This document shows positions 29,925 to 39,283 of a DNA stretch of 64,000 nt, one piece after another. Where the stretch lies: assembly GCA_027604705.1 (NCBI GenBank), contig JADHYV010000048.1:111747-175746 (forward strand), given 5' to 3'. Source of the DNA: Allomyces arbusculus (lineage: Eukaryota; Blastocladiomycota; Blastocladiomycetes; Blastocladiales; Blastocladiaceae). The notes below the pieces were generated by a model, which worked only from the letters and a program-made list of their open reading frames with translations, was not told the DNA's origin and did no database searches. Numbering within the stretch: the first letter of the stretch is position 1; each line of letters starts with the position of its first letter. The position numbers and the translations under genes were made by a program.

Positions 29925-32389
29925 TCACTTGCCCACGCCCGCCGAGTACCGCGCGATCTCCGCATCCAGCTCGCTCACCTCGGCGCGCAGCCGGTGCAGG
30001 TCCGGCACTCCACCCAATGCCGGCGACGCCTTGCCCGCACCCGGCGGCGGGGAACTGGCCATCTGCGGCGCTCCTGCTCCCATCCACGGCCCCGCAGGCG
30101 GGTACCCGCCAGCATTCCATCCGGCCGCACTCTGCATCCCCGGCGGCGGCGACTGCATCGGCGGCGGTGGCGACACGGCCATACTTGCGCCCGCACGCGG
30201 CGGTGGCGTCGGTGCGTTCCCCATGGGTGAACGACCCGACACACTCTTCCTCCGTCCCGCCGCTGGGACCGGCGCGCCGCGCGGTAACGGCGGTGGCGAG
30301 CGCGCGCCTTGCCCCTGCTGCTGCACGGGCGGCGGTGACCGCGCCGTCGCCATCCCATTCGCCGGCGCCGCACCCCTCGGAATCGCCGCGGCCACGGGCG
30401 CGCGCGCCGGGATCGGCACCATTCGCTGCTGCGGCGGGTGCATCATTTGCGAACTCGATGGCCCGCCGCCCATCACCATCCCTTGCTGCATTTGCGGCGG
30501 CGGGTACATTCCAGCTTGCGGCACAAACGACGTCCCGATCGACATGGGCACAGGCGCGTACCCGGCGGCGCGCGCGCGGTCGAGTTGGTCGCGCAGGAGC
30601 TCGTTCTCGCGCATCAGGGTCGCGTACATGTGGTCGGTGCGCACCTTGGCTTGCGCGAGTTGCATCTACGCATCCACGCAAATCAGTTTTATCATCGCCA
30701 GGCCCGACACGGTGTCGTACAACGCACATTATCCTGCCGCAACAAGTCGACCTGCATCGCATAACTCTGCGCCATGTCCTGCATCTGCCGAAACTCGTTC
30801 TCCGAAGGGCCCGCGGGCGCCGACGTGACCGCCTTGATCGCAGCGGGAGCCACCGAGGCCGGAATCGACCCGCGTCGCGAGCCCGGCGGCGGTGGTGCGA
30901 CGGCGCCAGGGAACCGCGCGGCCTTGAGCTGCGCGTTCTCTTGCCGTAATGCCTGCACCTCTTGCTTGAGCCGTGCAATCAATTCCTCGCGCGGATCGAG
31001 CCGCACGGTTGGCCGGTTGCGAATGCGCTTGGCGCGTGCGGCGTACCGCAGCGTCTGGATGGATTCGGGCAGGGCGGGTTGCGCGGGGGAGATGCAGGCA
31101 ATCTGTACCGAGGGGAGAGGATCAGCCAAAGTGCGCGGGAGTGGGTAGGACGGCTGCACGAACATACCATGAGCGCGATCCCGTTACCGCCGAGTGAGTC
31201 CATGAGCAACTTGGTCAGCTTGCTATCGCGGTAGGGAATGTGGCCGTTCTTCTTTTTCGGGTCGGCGAGGGCCGAAATGCAGCTGCCTACCGACGCAAGC
31301 GAGAGTCAGCTCCGCCCAGACAAAGCGAATCCATCACCAGTGAACATACCGAGCACCAGCAAACTCTGGTTGATGTTCGACGACTCCTTGAGCATCTCGC
31401 CCGTGGCCTTGGATTCCTTGACCCGTTCGCTACCTTCACTCCGTCAGCTACTTGAGACCCCGCCCCCCGCTCTCACGCACACAATCACCGCCCCAAACAC
31501 GCACCTGCCAAATCCACAAACGATATCTTGCCAAACCGCTGCGTCGGCGGCCCCTCCCCTCCCTCAGCGCCCGCCACCTCCTCTGACTCGATATACACCG
31601 TCAAGACGCTATGTGACCGCGACGATCGTTCATTCAACGCGTGTGCCGCCGTTGTCCGGTTGCGCAACCCTTCCTCGAGCACGGCCAAACAATCGTCGAG
31701 CACCTCGCACTCAACGACAAACAGGTTCTCCACGTAAAAACCGCGCTCGCGCCGCCACCGGACGGGCAATGCCGCACCCGACGGATTCAACAGATCCTGC
31801 ACCTGCTCGTTGTAGATTTCCAGGTACCCGGCACGGACCGTGTACTTGATTTCCGGCGGCGCCAGCGCGATCAGCTCGAACAAGTGCCGCAGAGCGCGCG
31901 GAATTACGCCGGCGCCCGTCGGGGTCGCGGCGTCCGGGCCCGTCATGGTGAAGGTTTTGCCTATCACCGCCCCACCCCGTCAATATCTGCACCACGTTCA
32001 GCACCGCGTTCGCGCAACGTACCCGACCCCGTCTGCCCAAACGCAAACACCGTCGCGGAATACCCCGCGATCGCACGGTTCACTAAGGCCAACACGCCCG
32101 AGTCCTCAAACAGGTCGGCCTGGCTCGTCGACTCGCCGTAGACGCGGTCGTAGGTCATGGTCTTGCCGTCCATCAATTGCACGGTCTGCATGTCGTCGAG
32201 AACCACCAGGCCACGCGCGTCTTGCGCTTCGCGGGCCGCCAACGGGCGGACGCGCACGACGACGCGCACGTGCTCTTCGCCGCGCAAGGTCGTGGCGGAC
32301 TTGGTGGTGCCCGCGCGCGACGCGGGGGCCGAGGCCGGCGGGAGGCCGGACCAGAGTGCTGGGCCGTCGGGGGTGGTGTCTGGGTCCAT
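29925..32389 (-). CDS. Kinesin motor protein, KIF12-like, six exons
   Basis: A microtubule motor with an N-terminal motor domain. Exons (minus strand): 32023-32389, 31505-31960, 31350-31433, 31168-31286, 30728-31102, 29925-30665, giving 713 residues in phase. The start at 32389 is preferred over an in-frame Met at 32467. The P-loop GQTGSGKT is split across exons 1 and 2. Switch I is [18 protein letters not shown], switch II is [18 protein letters not shown], and [18 protein letters not shown] follows. The insert [20 protein letters not shown] closely matches the recalled KIF12-specific region. A short neck coil ([19 protein letters not shown]) and a second coil are followed by a long Pro/Gly/Met-rich tail ending in another short helix. 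Exon 3 uses an AAG 3' splice site. Confidence 0.92.
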
Positions 32390-32896
32390 GGTGGGTGGCG
32401 GCGCGAATCGTGGCGTGGAGTTGGTGATGTTGGTGCCGAGAAAAGTTGGGCAGGTGAGTGCAGCCAATCGTCGGCCTGGTAGAGGCTAGAATCGCCGTCG
32501 AATGCCTGAACGTCGTCCCAAAGCAGAGCGATGTCGGTCGGCGAGCTGGAGCAAAATCGTGCATTTCGCGGTCACGACACGCCTCGTGTCTGTCACGCCT
32601 CTGTCTCGCAGGCCAGCAACGTCTTCGTCCTGTTCGCGCCGCTCTTTTCAATGAAAGCCAAGCAGCCATCATAAAAGGTCAAGGCAAGCAATAACCAACG
32701 CAACGAATGTCATCCTGAAAGTTCAAGGCGAGCAAGGACTAACGCAGCGAACGCCCGGGTCGCTGCCGCACCTCGATCCGACCGCACTCGCTTCTCAAGG
32801 ACCCACCATGCGCAAAAACACATCTAGATTCAATATACGCACCGATCCCCTCCCTCCAACATGGGCGTCGGGCTCGCCCCCCCCCCCCACCACCGG
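32390..32896. other. Intergenic, kinesin upstream and DHHC gene 3' side
   Basis: About 500 bases between two minus-strand genes. A run of 12 C lies at 32877-32888, just past the DHHC stop. No other feature was recognised. Confidence 0.45.
32877..32888. repeat. Homopolymer run of 12 C
   Basis: A perfect C run just 3' of the DHHC gene stop codon. Confidence 0.8.
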
Positions 32897-34575
32897 TCAT
32901 GCCGCAAACATCTTGTGGTTGATCGGGAACGACAGGCCGTCGCTACACACCCGTCGATCAGATCAGTCCACGCCCAAATCAAGTACTGAGCCGCCAAACG
33001 CACCCGACGGGCGACGTGACCGGCACCCACCACAGCGCGACCTTACTCCCGAGCACTTGCACCAGATTTGCGCGCCACCCAAGATCAAACGGGTTCACGC
33101 GCCGCGCATTCGGGTCGGCCGCGTTGACGACCGCGTACCGCTGCTCTTCCATGTTCTCGATGGTCGTCATGTTGCGCAGGACCAAACTACACATCGATCG
33201 TTGCATGAACATCCAGCACACACGAATCAAAGCGACGCGACGGGGCCGTACCTGGCATGAAACGCGAAAAAGCCCACGAGAATCAACCCGAACAGGGTGG
33301 CCACGAGCGTGACCGACAAGACGTGTGCGGCGGCCGCGTACTCATCGTCGGTGCTCATTTGCAGTGCAGGTAGGCACAATGGCGCGGTGCAGATCAGGAT
33401 CGTGAGGGAATACAGCGCCGTGTAGAAGACAAAGAGCAGGAAGTGCTTGTAGTTGTAGAACCCGACGCAGTTGTTGATCCACGGCTGATAGAGAAGGTGG
33501 AGGATGTGGAGAGCGATAAGATAAGGGAGGATGGGAATGGAATGGGTTGAAGAGCGGAGGTAGGGCGTACGCAGTGGCTAGGGAGGGGAAATGGTGGTCA
33601 GGGTCGTCGTGAGCGGGCGGGTAAGTGGGAGAGAGGAGGCGGCAGCGTACTGGTCCATCTTCAAGACGCATTTCCTGCACGTTCTACCTACGAACAGCGC
33701 AACGGAACACGGTAAGCGCGCGAAGACCGCGCAGAGGGAGCCGACCCATACAATGATGCGTGCGGTCGGGTTTGTTGACTTGGCACTTGCGACAATATCG
33801 TCTTTCGCCGTTCCCCTTGACTGGCCAAACCAAAACCGATCAGCAAAACGAAGGTTCAGCACCAGATTGACCAAAACGACCACTTACTTGTAATAGGCTA
33901 TAAATTGCATTTCGAACCACGCCAAGTCCAAAAAAAGGAGCCAAGGGTCAGCACCTCCAGTCCACCACGCCCCATCCCCCGCAAGAACGTGAGGAGCCAA
34001 GAATGCACCACATTGTCGACGGCTACCAGAGGCACTCGGTCCGCCGCGTCCCCGTCATCCAGTGCGGCCAGCGCCGGCATGGGCGTCGGCACGACCACCG
34101 TCGTCCCCGACGACGACGCCGGGGAAGCGGCCATATCGTGCAATACCACATCGCTCGCACTGACGCTCCTCCCCAGCGCACCCGGCGACTGCAGGCCCGG
34201 CGGCGACCCCGGATCCGTCATGACCACGCGGTAGTAGGCGAACATGGCGAGCGTGGCGAGAATCGCGGCAATGATGGTTTCGGCCGTGTGCCCGGCGGTG
34301 CCGACGACTTCGATGGACAGCGGACGAAGCGCGTAGGCGACCGCGTAAAGCGGCCAGCCGATGAGGACGGTCACGGCTACGTAGGGGACGCGACGCGCGA
34401 TAGAGTCGAACGCAGCCTCGATGCGCGCGGCAAGAGACGGTGGGGACGCGATGATGGAGCGGGATGATGGCGGGGTTGGCGGGTGCGGCGGTATCGGTGG
34501 TCGTGCCGTTGCTGCATCGGGGCTGGTCGTCATTGTGGGTGCCACTGGCGGCAGCGGAGGCGCGGCGAGAGCCAT
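32897..34575 (-). CDS. DHHC palmitoyltransferase with eight exons, two of them microexons
   Basis: S-acyltransferase that attaches palmitate to cysteines of membrane proteins. Exons (minus strand): 33955-34575, 33888-33897, 33752-33820, 33651-33687, 33571-33577, 33252-33484, 33004-33186, 32897-32942; 1,206 nt and 401 residues, with every phase closing. Membrane segments lie at about residues 64-83 and 98-117, followed by DPG at 121. The Cys-rich domain starts around residue 208 with PITIKGNGERRYCRKCQVNK, then PDRTHHCRTCRKCVLKMDHH, with the catalytic DHHC at 245-248, then PWINNCVGFYNYKHF. Two more membrane segments and a TTIE motif follow, and the end GDGLSFPINHKMFAA suits the family. Exon 2 is 10 nt and exon 5 is 7 nt. 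Pombe/Pfa3-type versus other subfamilies was not resolved. Confidence 0.9.
33571..33577 (-). other. 7-nt microexon encoding part of the DHHC motif
   Basis: On the minus strand, CCCTAG precedes and GTACGC follows the seven bases CCACTGC. Joined to the CA that ends the previous exon, they read CAC CAC TGC, supplying His-His-Cys after the Asp. Without this exon the catalytic Cys is absent and the frame shifts. Confidence 0.85.
33888..33897 (-). other. 10-nt microexon in the DHHC gene
   Basis: On the minus strand, TTTATAG precedes and GTAAGT follows the ten bases CCTATTACAA. They encode P-I-T and the first base of I, joining GLE to KGNGERRYCRKC. This gives the P-x-T-[VI]-K-x-[ND]-G lead-in common in DHHC proteins. 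If the previous exon were read through, it would stop at the TAG. Confidence 0.75.
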
Positions 34576-35504
34576 GGCGGGTGGTTGCAGCAGCGTGCAG
34601 CAAGAGATGCGCGGTCGTGTCGATGTCGGTCGTTGGGGAAGAGGATGGGCTTCGTGCAGCAAGAAGCGGAGTGGACGGGGTCTTCGTGCAGGACGTTTGC
34701 AGCAGGGAGGTGCGTGAGTCGGAGCAGCCCTGAGAGCAAAGGCGCTCCCTCGCACGTGCTCTTCGTTTCGGGGGCAAGTGTCAAACGTGACCGCGTTGGG
34801 TCGCCTCGTCGTCTACCGTCCACGCCGGCTGGCTCGCGAGCATCGCTTCGCCCTGCTCGCGGCGACCCTCGCCCGCCTGCACGTCTCCCACGAGCACCTG
34901 CGCAGGTTCAAGTCGCGTTGTCCGCGCGCTATGCATGCATGCCAGCGCATGCCGACTCTTCCCGCCAGCACCGGGCGCAGCGAGATCGCTGCGCTAGAAG
35001 AATCGATCGTGGCCGCTTTCTGCCGCAACGTCGTCAACAACGACGACGACGCACGGCGACGAGGCGCTCCGCGCGCAAGCGTTTGCGTCGCGACGACGGG
35101 AAAGGCCGAAAACGGTGGAGCAGGAGCTCAAATAAATGAACGACGAGCGTGGCCACCACAGAGCGAACCGGCATAAACACGAGAACGAAGCCCCTTGCAT
35201 TCCTCCTTCGAGTCCACCAACGAGCAAGAACCTCGCATCAAGCAGCAGCGACGCGGAGCCAACCCCTTCTTGACCCATGAAATGCTATAAAGCCGCGGGC
35301 GCGGAACCCTGATCGAACCCGTCGTCTCCTGATCAGGTCCCGTCCAACTCGTCTCTTGGCTGCTCGTGCGCCTTCACTTCCCCGCGTCCATCCCTGCCGT
35401 CCGGCCCGCCGACTACGACCCGTTCTCGATCGAAGGTGCAAGCAACCAACCCGTAACCCGCAGCCCCGCCTGCGGCCCAGTTTGCAATCGCTCAGCGCCC
35501 GACC
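34576..35504. other. Interval between divergent DHHC and tail-anchored protein genes
   Basis: About 930 bases. Frames on both strands lack motifs. It presumably holds both promoters and 5' untranslated regions; no specific site was recognised. Confidence 0.4.
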
Positions 35505-36263
35505 ATGACGCGCCGTTCCGCATCGCTCGACGCGCTACGCGCCGAATCCGGCGTCACTGCCAACACGAAGTACGACCCGGTCACGAGCAGCCACGATTAC
35601 GGCGTGCCGCCGCACAAATCACCCGCGCGGTCATCGACGCGAATCGCGGCCGCCGTGCGTGGCATCAGTGAGAGTCTCGAGAAAATCACCGGTTCTCCAC
35701 CCCCTCATGCACCTCTACCACCAGTCCCGCTCCGAATCGACACGGCGCGCGCCGTTAACGTCCTGCCCTCGGCCCCACCAGGAACAGCGACAACGCCCAT
35801 GTCGCCGCACGCTTTGGTCTCGCCGAGTACGCTCGTGCCTGCCGCGTCCTCTGTCCGACTCGCACCGTCCATGAGCACCGTGGCGCGGTCGACCGGCGCG
35901 CTCAAGCGCGTCTCCATCAGTACTGCCGCACCGGACGCGGCCATTTCGCAGGCGCTTTCGGAACAGTCGTCGGTGCTCTCGTCGGGTGCGAGTTCCCCAG
36001 GGGCGCCCGCGCCATTACTGAATACGCAGCCGCCGCCAAAGTTCTCGACGGCATCGCGCACGAGAAGGGCGTCGATTTCGCCGAGTGTCGCGAGGGTCAC
36101 GGCGGTGCTGGGCAGGGACGAGCCGGGAGGACTGTCTTGGGCGTGCCGCGTCACGCTGTGGTGCGCGGTCGTTGCGGTCGTGGTCACGGTGTCGGCAGCC
36201 GTGTCGTGGCGCGCGATCAGTATTGGCACGGCGTCGGGCAAGGGGGCGCGGGCGTTTTGGTGA
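35505..36263 (+). CDS. Hypothetical single-pass (tail-anchored) membrane protein
   Basis: An open frame of 252 codons from ATG 35505 (MTRRSASLDALRAESGVTAN). Residues 20-205 are Ser/Pro/Ala/Thr-rich and probably disordered on the cytosolic side. One short amphipathic helix (RIAAAVRGISESLEKITG) lies near residues 46-63. A hydrophobic segment near 219-242 (VTLWCAVVAVVVTVSAAV) is followed by about 15 residues to the stop, the arrangement of a tail-anchored protein. No SNARE heptads are evident and no family was recognised. The codon bias is that of real genes here. The stop lies about 200 bases before the 6-phosphogluconolactonase start, on the same strand. Confidence 0.55.
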   Translation: MTRRSASLDALRAESGVTANTKYDPVTSSHDYGVPPHKSPARSSTRIAAAVRGISESLEKITGSPPPHAPLPPVPLRIDTARAVNVLPSAPPGTATTPMSPHALVSPSTLVPAASSVRLAPSMSTVARSTGALKRVSISTAAPDAAISQALSEQSSVLSSGASSPGAPAPLLNTQPPPKFSTASRTRRASISPSVARVTAVLGRDEPGGLSWACRVTLWCAVVAVVVTVSAAVSWRAISIGTASGKGARAFW

Positions 36264-36466
36264 TCAGGTCGGAGGTGGGGTGGGTTGAAGAGATGGGGAG
36301 CAGACAGCGGCCGCCTCGCTGGCTTGTTGACCGAAGACTGCGCTGCTTCGGGCTCTCACTTGCAAATCAGCCGCCGCGCACAATACTTTCCCGGCCGCGA
36401 TCAACCCCCAATTCCTCGCCGTCGACCACGGTCCAACGCGCCCAACTTCCCGCAATCAGCAGCATC

Positions 36467-37297
36467 ATGTCGACCTCGACCAAGTCCGGCCCGCGCGCGC
36501 AGCTGCACGTCTACGACACGCCCGCCGACCTCGCGTCGTCCGTCGCGTCGCTCCTCCTGCGCCTGTCGTCCGCACACACGGCGTCGCGCCCGCTCGTCTT
36601 TGCCCTCTCCGGCGGGTCCCTCCCCGCGGTCGTCGGCGCCGGTCTCCGCGCCGTGCCGCTCGCGGACCTGCGCAAGCACGTGCCCCGCTGGCGGTTCATT
36701 TTCGCTGACGAGCGATGCGTGCCGCACGCGCACGACGACAGCAACTACCGCGCGTGCCGCGAAGCCCTGCTCGACTACCTGGCCCAGCACGCCGGGCTCG
36801 ATCTCGCCACGCAGGTGGTCCCGATCCGTGAAGACCTCGTCGGCGACTCGCGCGCTGCGGCCAAGGCGTACGCTGAGACTCTCGGGTCGCACGCGGTCGA
36901 CGTGGCCTTGCTCGGCATGGGTCCGGACGGGCACACGTGCTCGCTGTTCCCGAACCATGCGCTGCTGAGTGTGCGCGACACGCTGGTCGCCGGGCTCGAC
37001 GACTCGCCGAAGCCGCCGCCGTCGCGGATCACGCTCACGTTGCCGGCGCTCCATGCGGCCACGGCGGTGGTTTTTATCGCGACGGGCGCGTCCAAGCAGC
37101 CGGCACTCAAGGCCGTGCTTGAGGCAGATAAGGCCGTCGCGCAGGATCCGGCGAGTGCCAAGGGGGTCCTGCCATCGGCGCTCGCCCGGCCGATTGGGGA
37201 GGGTAAGGAGCTGCACTGGTTTGTGGATTCGGCGGCAGTCGCCACGGTGCCGGCCGATGTGCGCGCTGAAGTGGAGGTTGCGCCGGCCAAGTTGTAA
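36467..37297 (+). CDS. SOL: 6-phosphogluconolactonase
   Basis: Hydrolyses 6-phosphoglucono-delta-lactone in the oxidative pentose phosphate pathway, the step after glucose-6-phosphate dehydrogenase; a cytosolic enzyme. This single-exon gene has 276 codons. The ATG at 36467 was chosen over longer in-frame starts because similarity begins at once (AQLHVYDTPADLASSVASLL). Family motifs are present: FALSGGSLPAV for phosphate binding, RWRFIFADERCVPHAHDDSN, and DVALLGMGPDGHTCSLFPNH, followed by RITLTLPALHAATAVVFIAT. The length is typical (about 250-280). It is convergent with ARH1, whose stop is 99 bases away. ARH1 uses NADPH, but the adjacency may be chance. Confidence 0.95.
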   Translation: MSTSTKSGPRAQLHVYDTPADLASSVASLLLRLSSAHTASRPLVFALSGGSLPAVVGAGLRAVPLADLRKHVPRWRFIFADERCVPHAHDDSNYRACREALLDYLAQHAGLDLATQVVPIREDLVGDSRAAAKAYAETLGSHAVDVALLGMGPDGHTCSLFPNHALLSVRDTLVAGLDDSPKPPPSRITLTLPALHAATAVVFIATGASKQPALKAVLEADKAVAQDPASAKGVLPSALARPIGEGKELHWFVDSAAVATVPADVRAEVEVAPAKL

Positions 37298-37395
37298 ACA
37301 AAAAAGAACCGAGCGTCGCCTTTCGAGGGCGAATATCAATCAATATACACGAGTAGTCCTTCTTTTTATTCTTCTCTACTGCACAAAATCGCCCT

Positions 37396-38760
37396 TTACC
37401 CAAGCGCAATCCGCAACATCTCCTCGCGGTCCACGACCTTATGCCCGCCACGCTCCGTCTCCACTTTCTCGATCCTCTGCCACGCGCTCCAATCCACCAC
37501 ATTCACCCCGCGCGCTTTCAACATCCCCTCCACTCCCTCGGTCCCTTCCTTGCACCCGTCCCGCGCCCAATCACTCAGTAGCACTTCGGCCGTCTCATAC
37601 GCGTTCTGCATCGTCGTCGCAATCGTACCCACGGGCCCACGCTTGAGCCATCCCGCGACATACACCCCGTCCCCAACCTTGCCGTGCGCGTTGGGCACGA
37701 CCCCATCCGCAAACGCGTGGCCCGGAATCGGGACCGCACGGTACCCGATTGCCTTGACCGCGAGCCCCGCGTTGATCGTGCGCGTCGTCTGCGTGGGCAC
37801 GGCGCGCACGCCGCGCTTCGGGTCGGCCACGAGCTCGTTCACAACGCACTCGACGCCCGTGACCCGGTCGGTCCCCAAAAACCGCGTGGGGGACTGCAAG
37901 TACTCGAGTGTCCACGACCGGTCTGCATTTTCCGGTTGCGGCTTGGTCAGCGCCTGGTCAAGGATCCCCATCAACCGCGTCCGCGGACGGTCGAGTTTGC
38001 CCTCGTGCGCCGCCACGAGCGCGCGGAACTGGTCTGCGTCGGTGCGGAACGCGACCCCGGGCAGCGCGAGCATTTCGCGCAACTCCTTGGCGGTGAACGC
38101 CGCCTGCACGGGGCCGCGGCGACCAACGACGTGCACGTGGCGGATGGTGGATTGCGCGAGCGTCGCGAGGGCGCGGTCGGAAATGTCGGTTCCGCGCAGG
38201 GCGTCGACGTTGGTCAGGAGGATTCGGGCGACGTCGAGCGCCACATTGCCGTGCCCGAGAACCACAGCCGTATCCGTGGACGTCAGATCGAACTCGAGGT
38301 TCGAGTAGTCCGGGTGACCATTGTACCACGCGACCAGCTCGCGTGCGGCGACTACCCCCTTCAAATTTTCGCCGGGAACGCCCAGAGCGTTGTCCGCCGC
38401 GGCCGCGCCGTACGACAACACGACCGCCGAGTAGTTCTGCTGCAGTTCGGCGATTTCAACGTCTTTCCCGACGGAGACGTTTCCGAAGAACCGCACCCGG
38501 TCCGACTCGGCGACCTTTGCAAACGTGTGGATCACGTTCTTGACTTCCGGGTGGTCGGGCGCCACGCCGTACCGCACGAGTCCGTAGGGCGCGGGAAGAC
38601 GCTCGAGGAGGTCGATTTGCACCGATGGGTGCGACTTGAGCAGCTTGTGCGCGGTATAGAACCCGGCGGGACCGGCGCCGACAATAGCGACACGTGGGGT
38701 GGAGGAGGTGGTTGAGAGAGCGCGGCGGGACGCGGAGAGGAGGATGGGTCGGGCAAACAT
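37396..38760 (-). CDS. ARH1: Mitochondrial ferredoxin/adrenodoxin reductase Arh1
   Basis: An FAD enzyme that passes electrons from NADPH to mitochondrial ferredoxin for iron-sulfur cluster and heme A synthesis. A single exon of 454 codons starts at ATG 38760. The first 22 residues (MFARPILLSASRRALSTTSS) are a typical mitochondrial presequence. The FAD-binding motif VAIVGAGPAGFYTAHKLL follows, then PYGLVRYGVAPDHPEVKNV. The NADPH-binding region has VVLGHGNVALDVARILL and VVGRRGPVQAAFTAKELREM, and GVYVAGWLKRGPVGTIATTM lies near the C-terminus. All are diagnostic for adrenodoxin-type reductases. An upstream in-frame extension to 38970 is open but lacks similarity. No introns are needed. Confidence 0.96.
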   Translation of the reverse strand: MFARPILLSASRRALSTTSSTPRVAIVGAGPAGFYTAHKLLKSHPSVQIDLLERLPAPYGLVRYGVAPDHPEVKNVIHTFAKVAESDRVRFFGNVSVGKDVEIAELQQNYSAVVLSYGAAAADNALGVPGENLKGVVAARELVAWYNGHPDYSNLEFDLTSTDTAVVLGHGNVALDVARILLTNVDALRGTDISDRALATLAQSTIRHVHVVGRRGPVQAAFTAKELREMLALPGVAFRTDADQFRALVAAHEGKLDRPRTRLMGILDQALTKPQPENADRSWTLEYLQSPTRFLGTDRVTGVECVVNELVADPKRGVRAVPTQTTRTINAGLAVKAIGYRAVPIPGHAFADGVVPNAHGKVGDGVYVAGWLKRGPVGTIATTMQNAYETAEVLLSDWARDGCKEGTEGVEGMLKARGVNVVDWSAWQRIEKVETERGGHKVVDREEMLRIALG

Positions 38761-39283
38761 CGTCAAGGAGGGGGTTGGTACTTGGGTGGATGGATGGTGA
38801 AAGTCGATCAAGTTGGTGCTTGGGGCAATGTGGTTGGGCAGTTGGTGTCTTTGGCGAGCTCGGTCGCAGACTGTCGAGCCGCAGCTCCGTGTGCGGCAGC
38901 TAGTCGTCGAGTAAAAGAGGGTCGCAAATGAGGACGGGTCGGTACTGATCACGTCGTTGACCGCGGCCATGTCGCTTCAGTTTCTGCTGTTTGCATCGAT
39001 TGAGCGAGCCCGATTCTGGCCACGTCATCGGCATGCCACGACTGTCGCAGCTTGCCAAGGCAAGCACGCAACGGCCCGGGTTCGATTCCCGGCTGGGGCA
39101 TCAACTTGTGGACATGGTTGATTTACGCGGTATGCACCCGTAGTTGGCCTGCGCGGCGAGCATATTGCCGCACCCAAGTCACTACCGCCAACATCCTCCG
39201 TTACTTGGTGCAAACTTGCCATCACGCTGTCGAACACGAGCGCTGCGTTTCGACCTGACCCGCCGTGCAAGCAGTTTGCGATC
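38761..39283. promoter_or_regulatory. Interval between divergent ARH1 and BUD6
   Basis: About 520 bases holding the two 5' regions and the tRNA-like element at 39034-39100. No other site was recognised. Confidence 0.4.
39034..39100 (+). other. tRNA-like element, probably a pseudo-tRNA
   Basis: A perfect T arm (stem CCGGG, loop TTCGATT, stem CCCGG at 39076-39092) is followed by CTGGGGCA, which resembles the 3' acceptor strand of a tRNA. Upstream, GCTTGCC-AA-GGCAAGC (39050-39065) forms a strong hairpin. However, no 5-bp/7-nt anticodon arm can be drawn, and the 5' acceptor strand pairs imperfectly. It may be a tRNA relic or a tRNA-derived repeat end. Confidence 0.35.
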
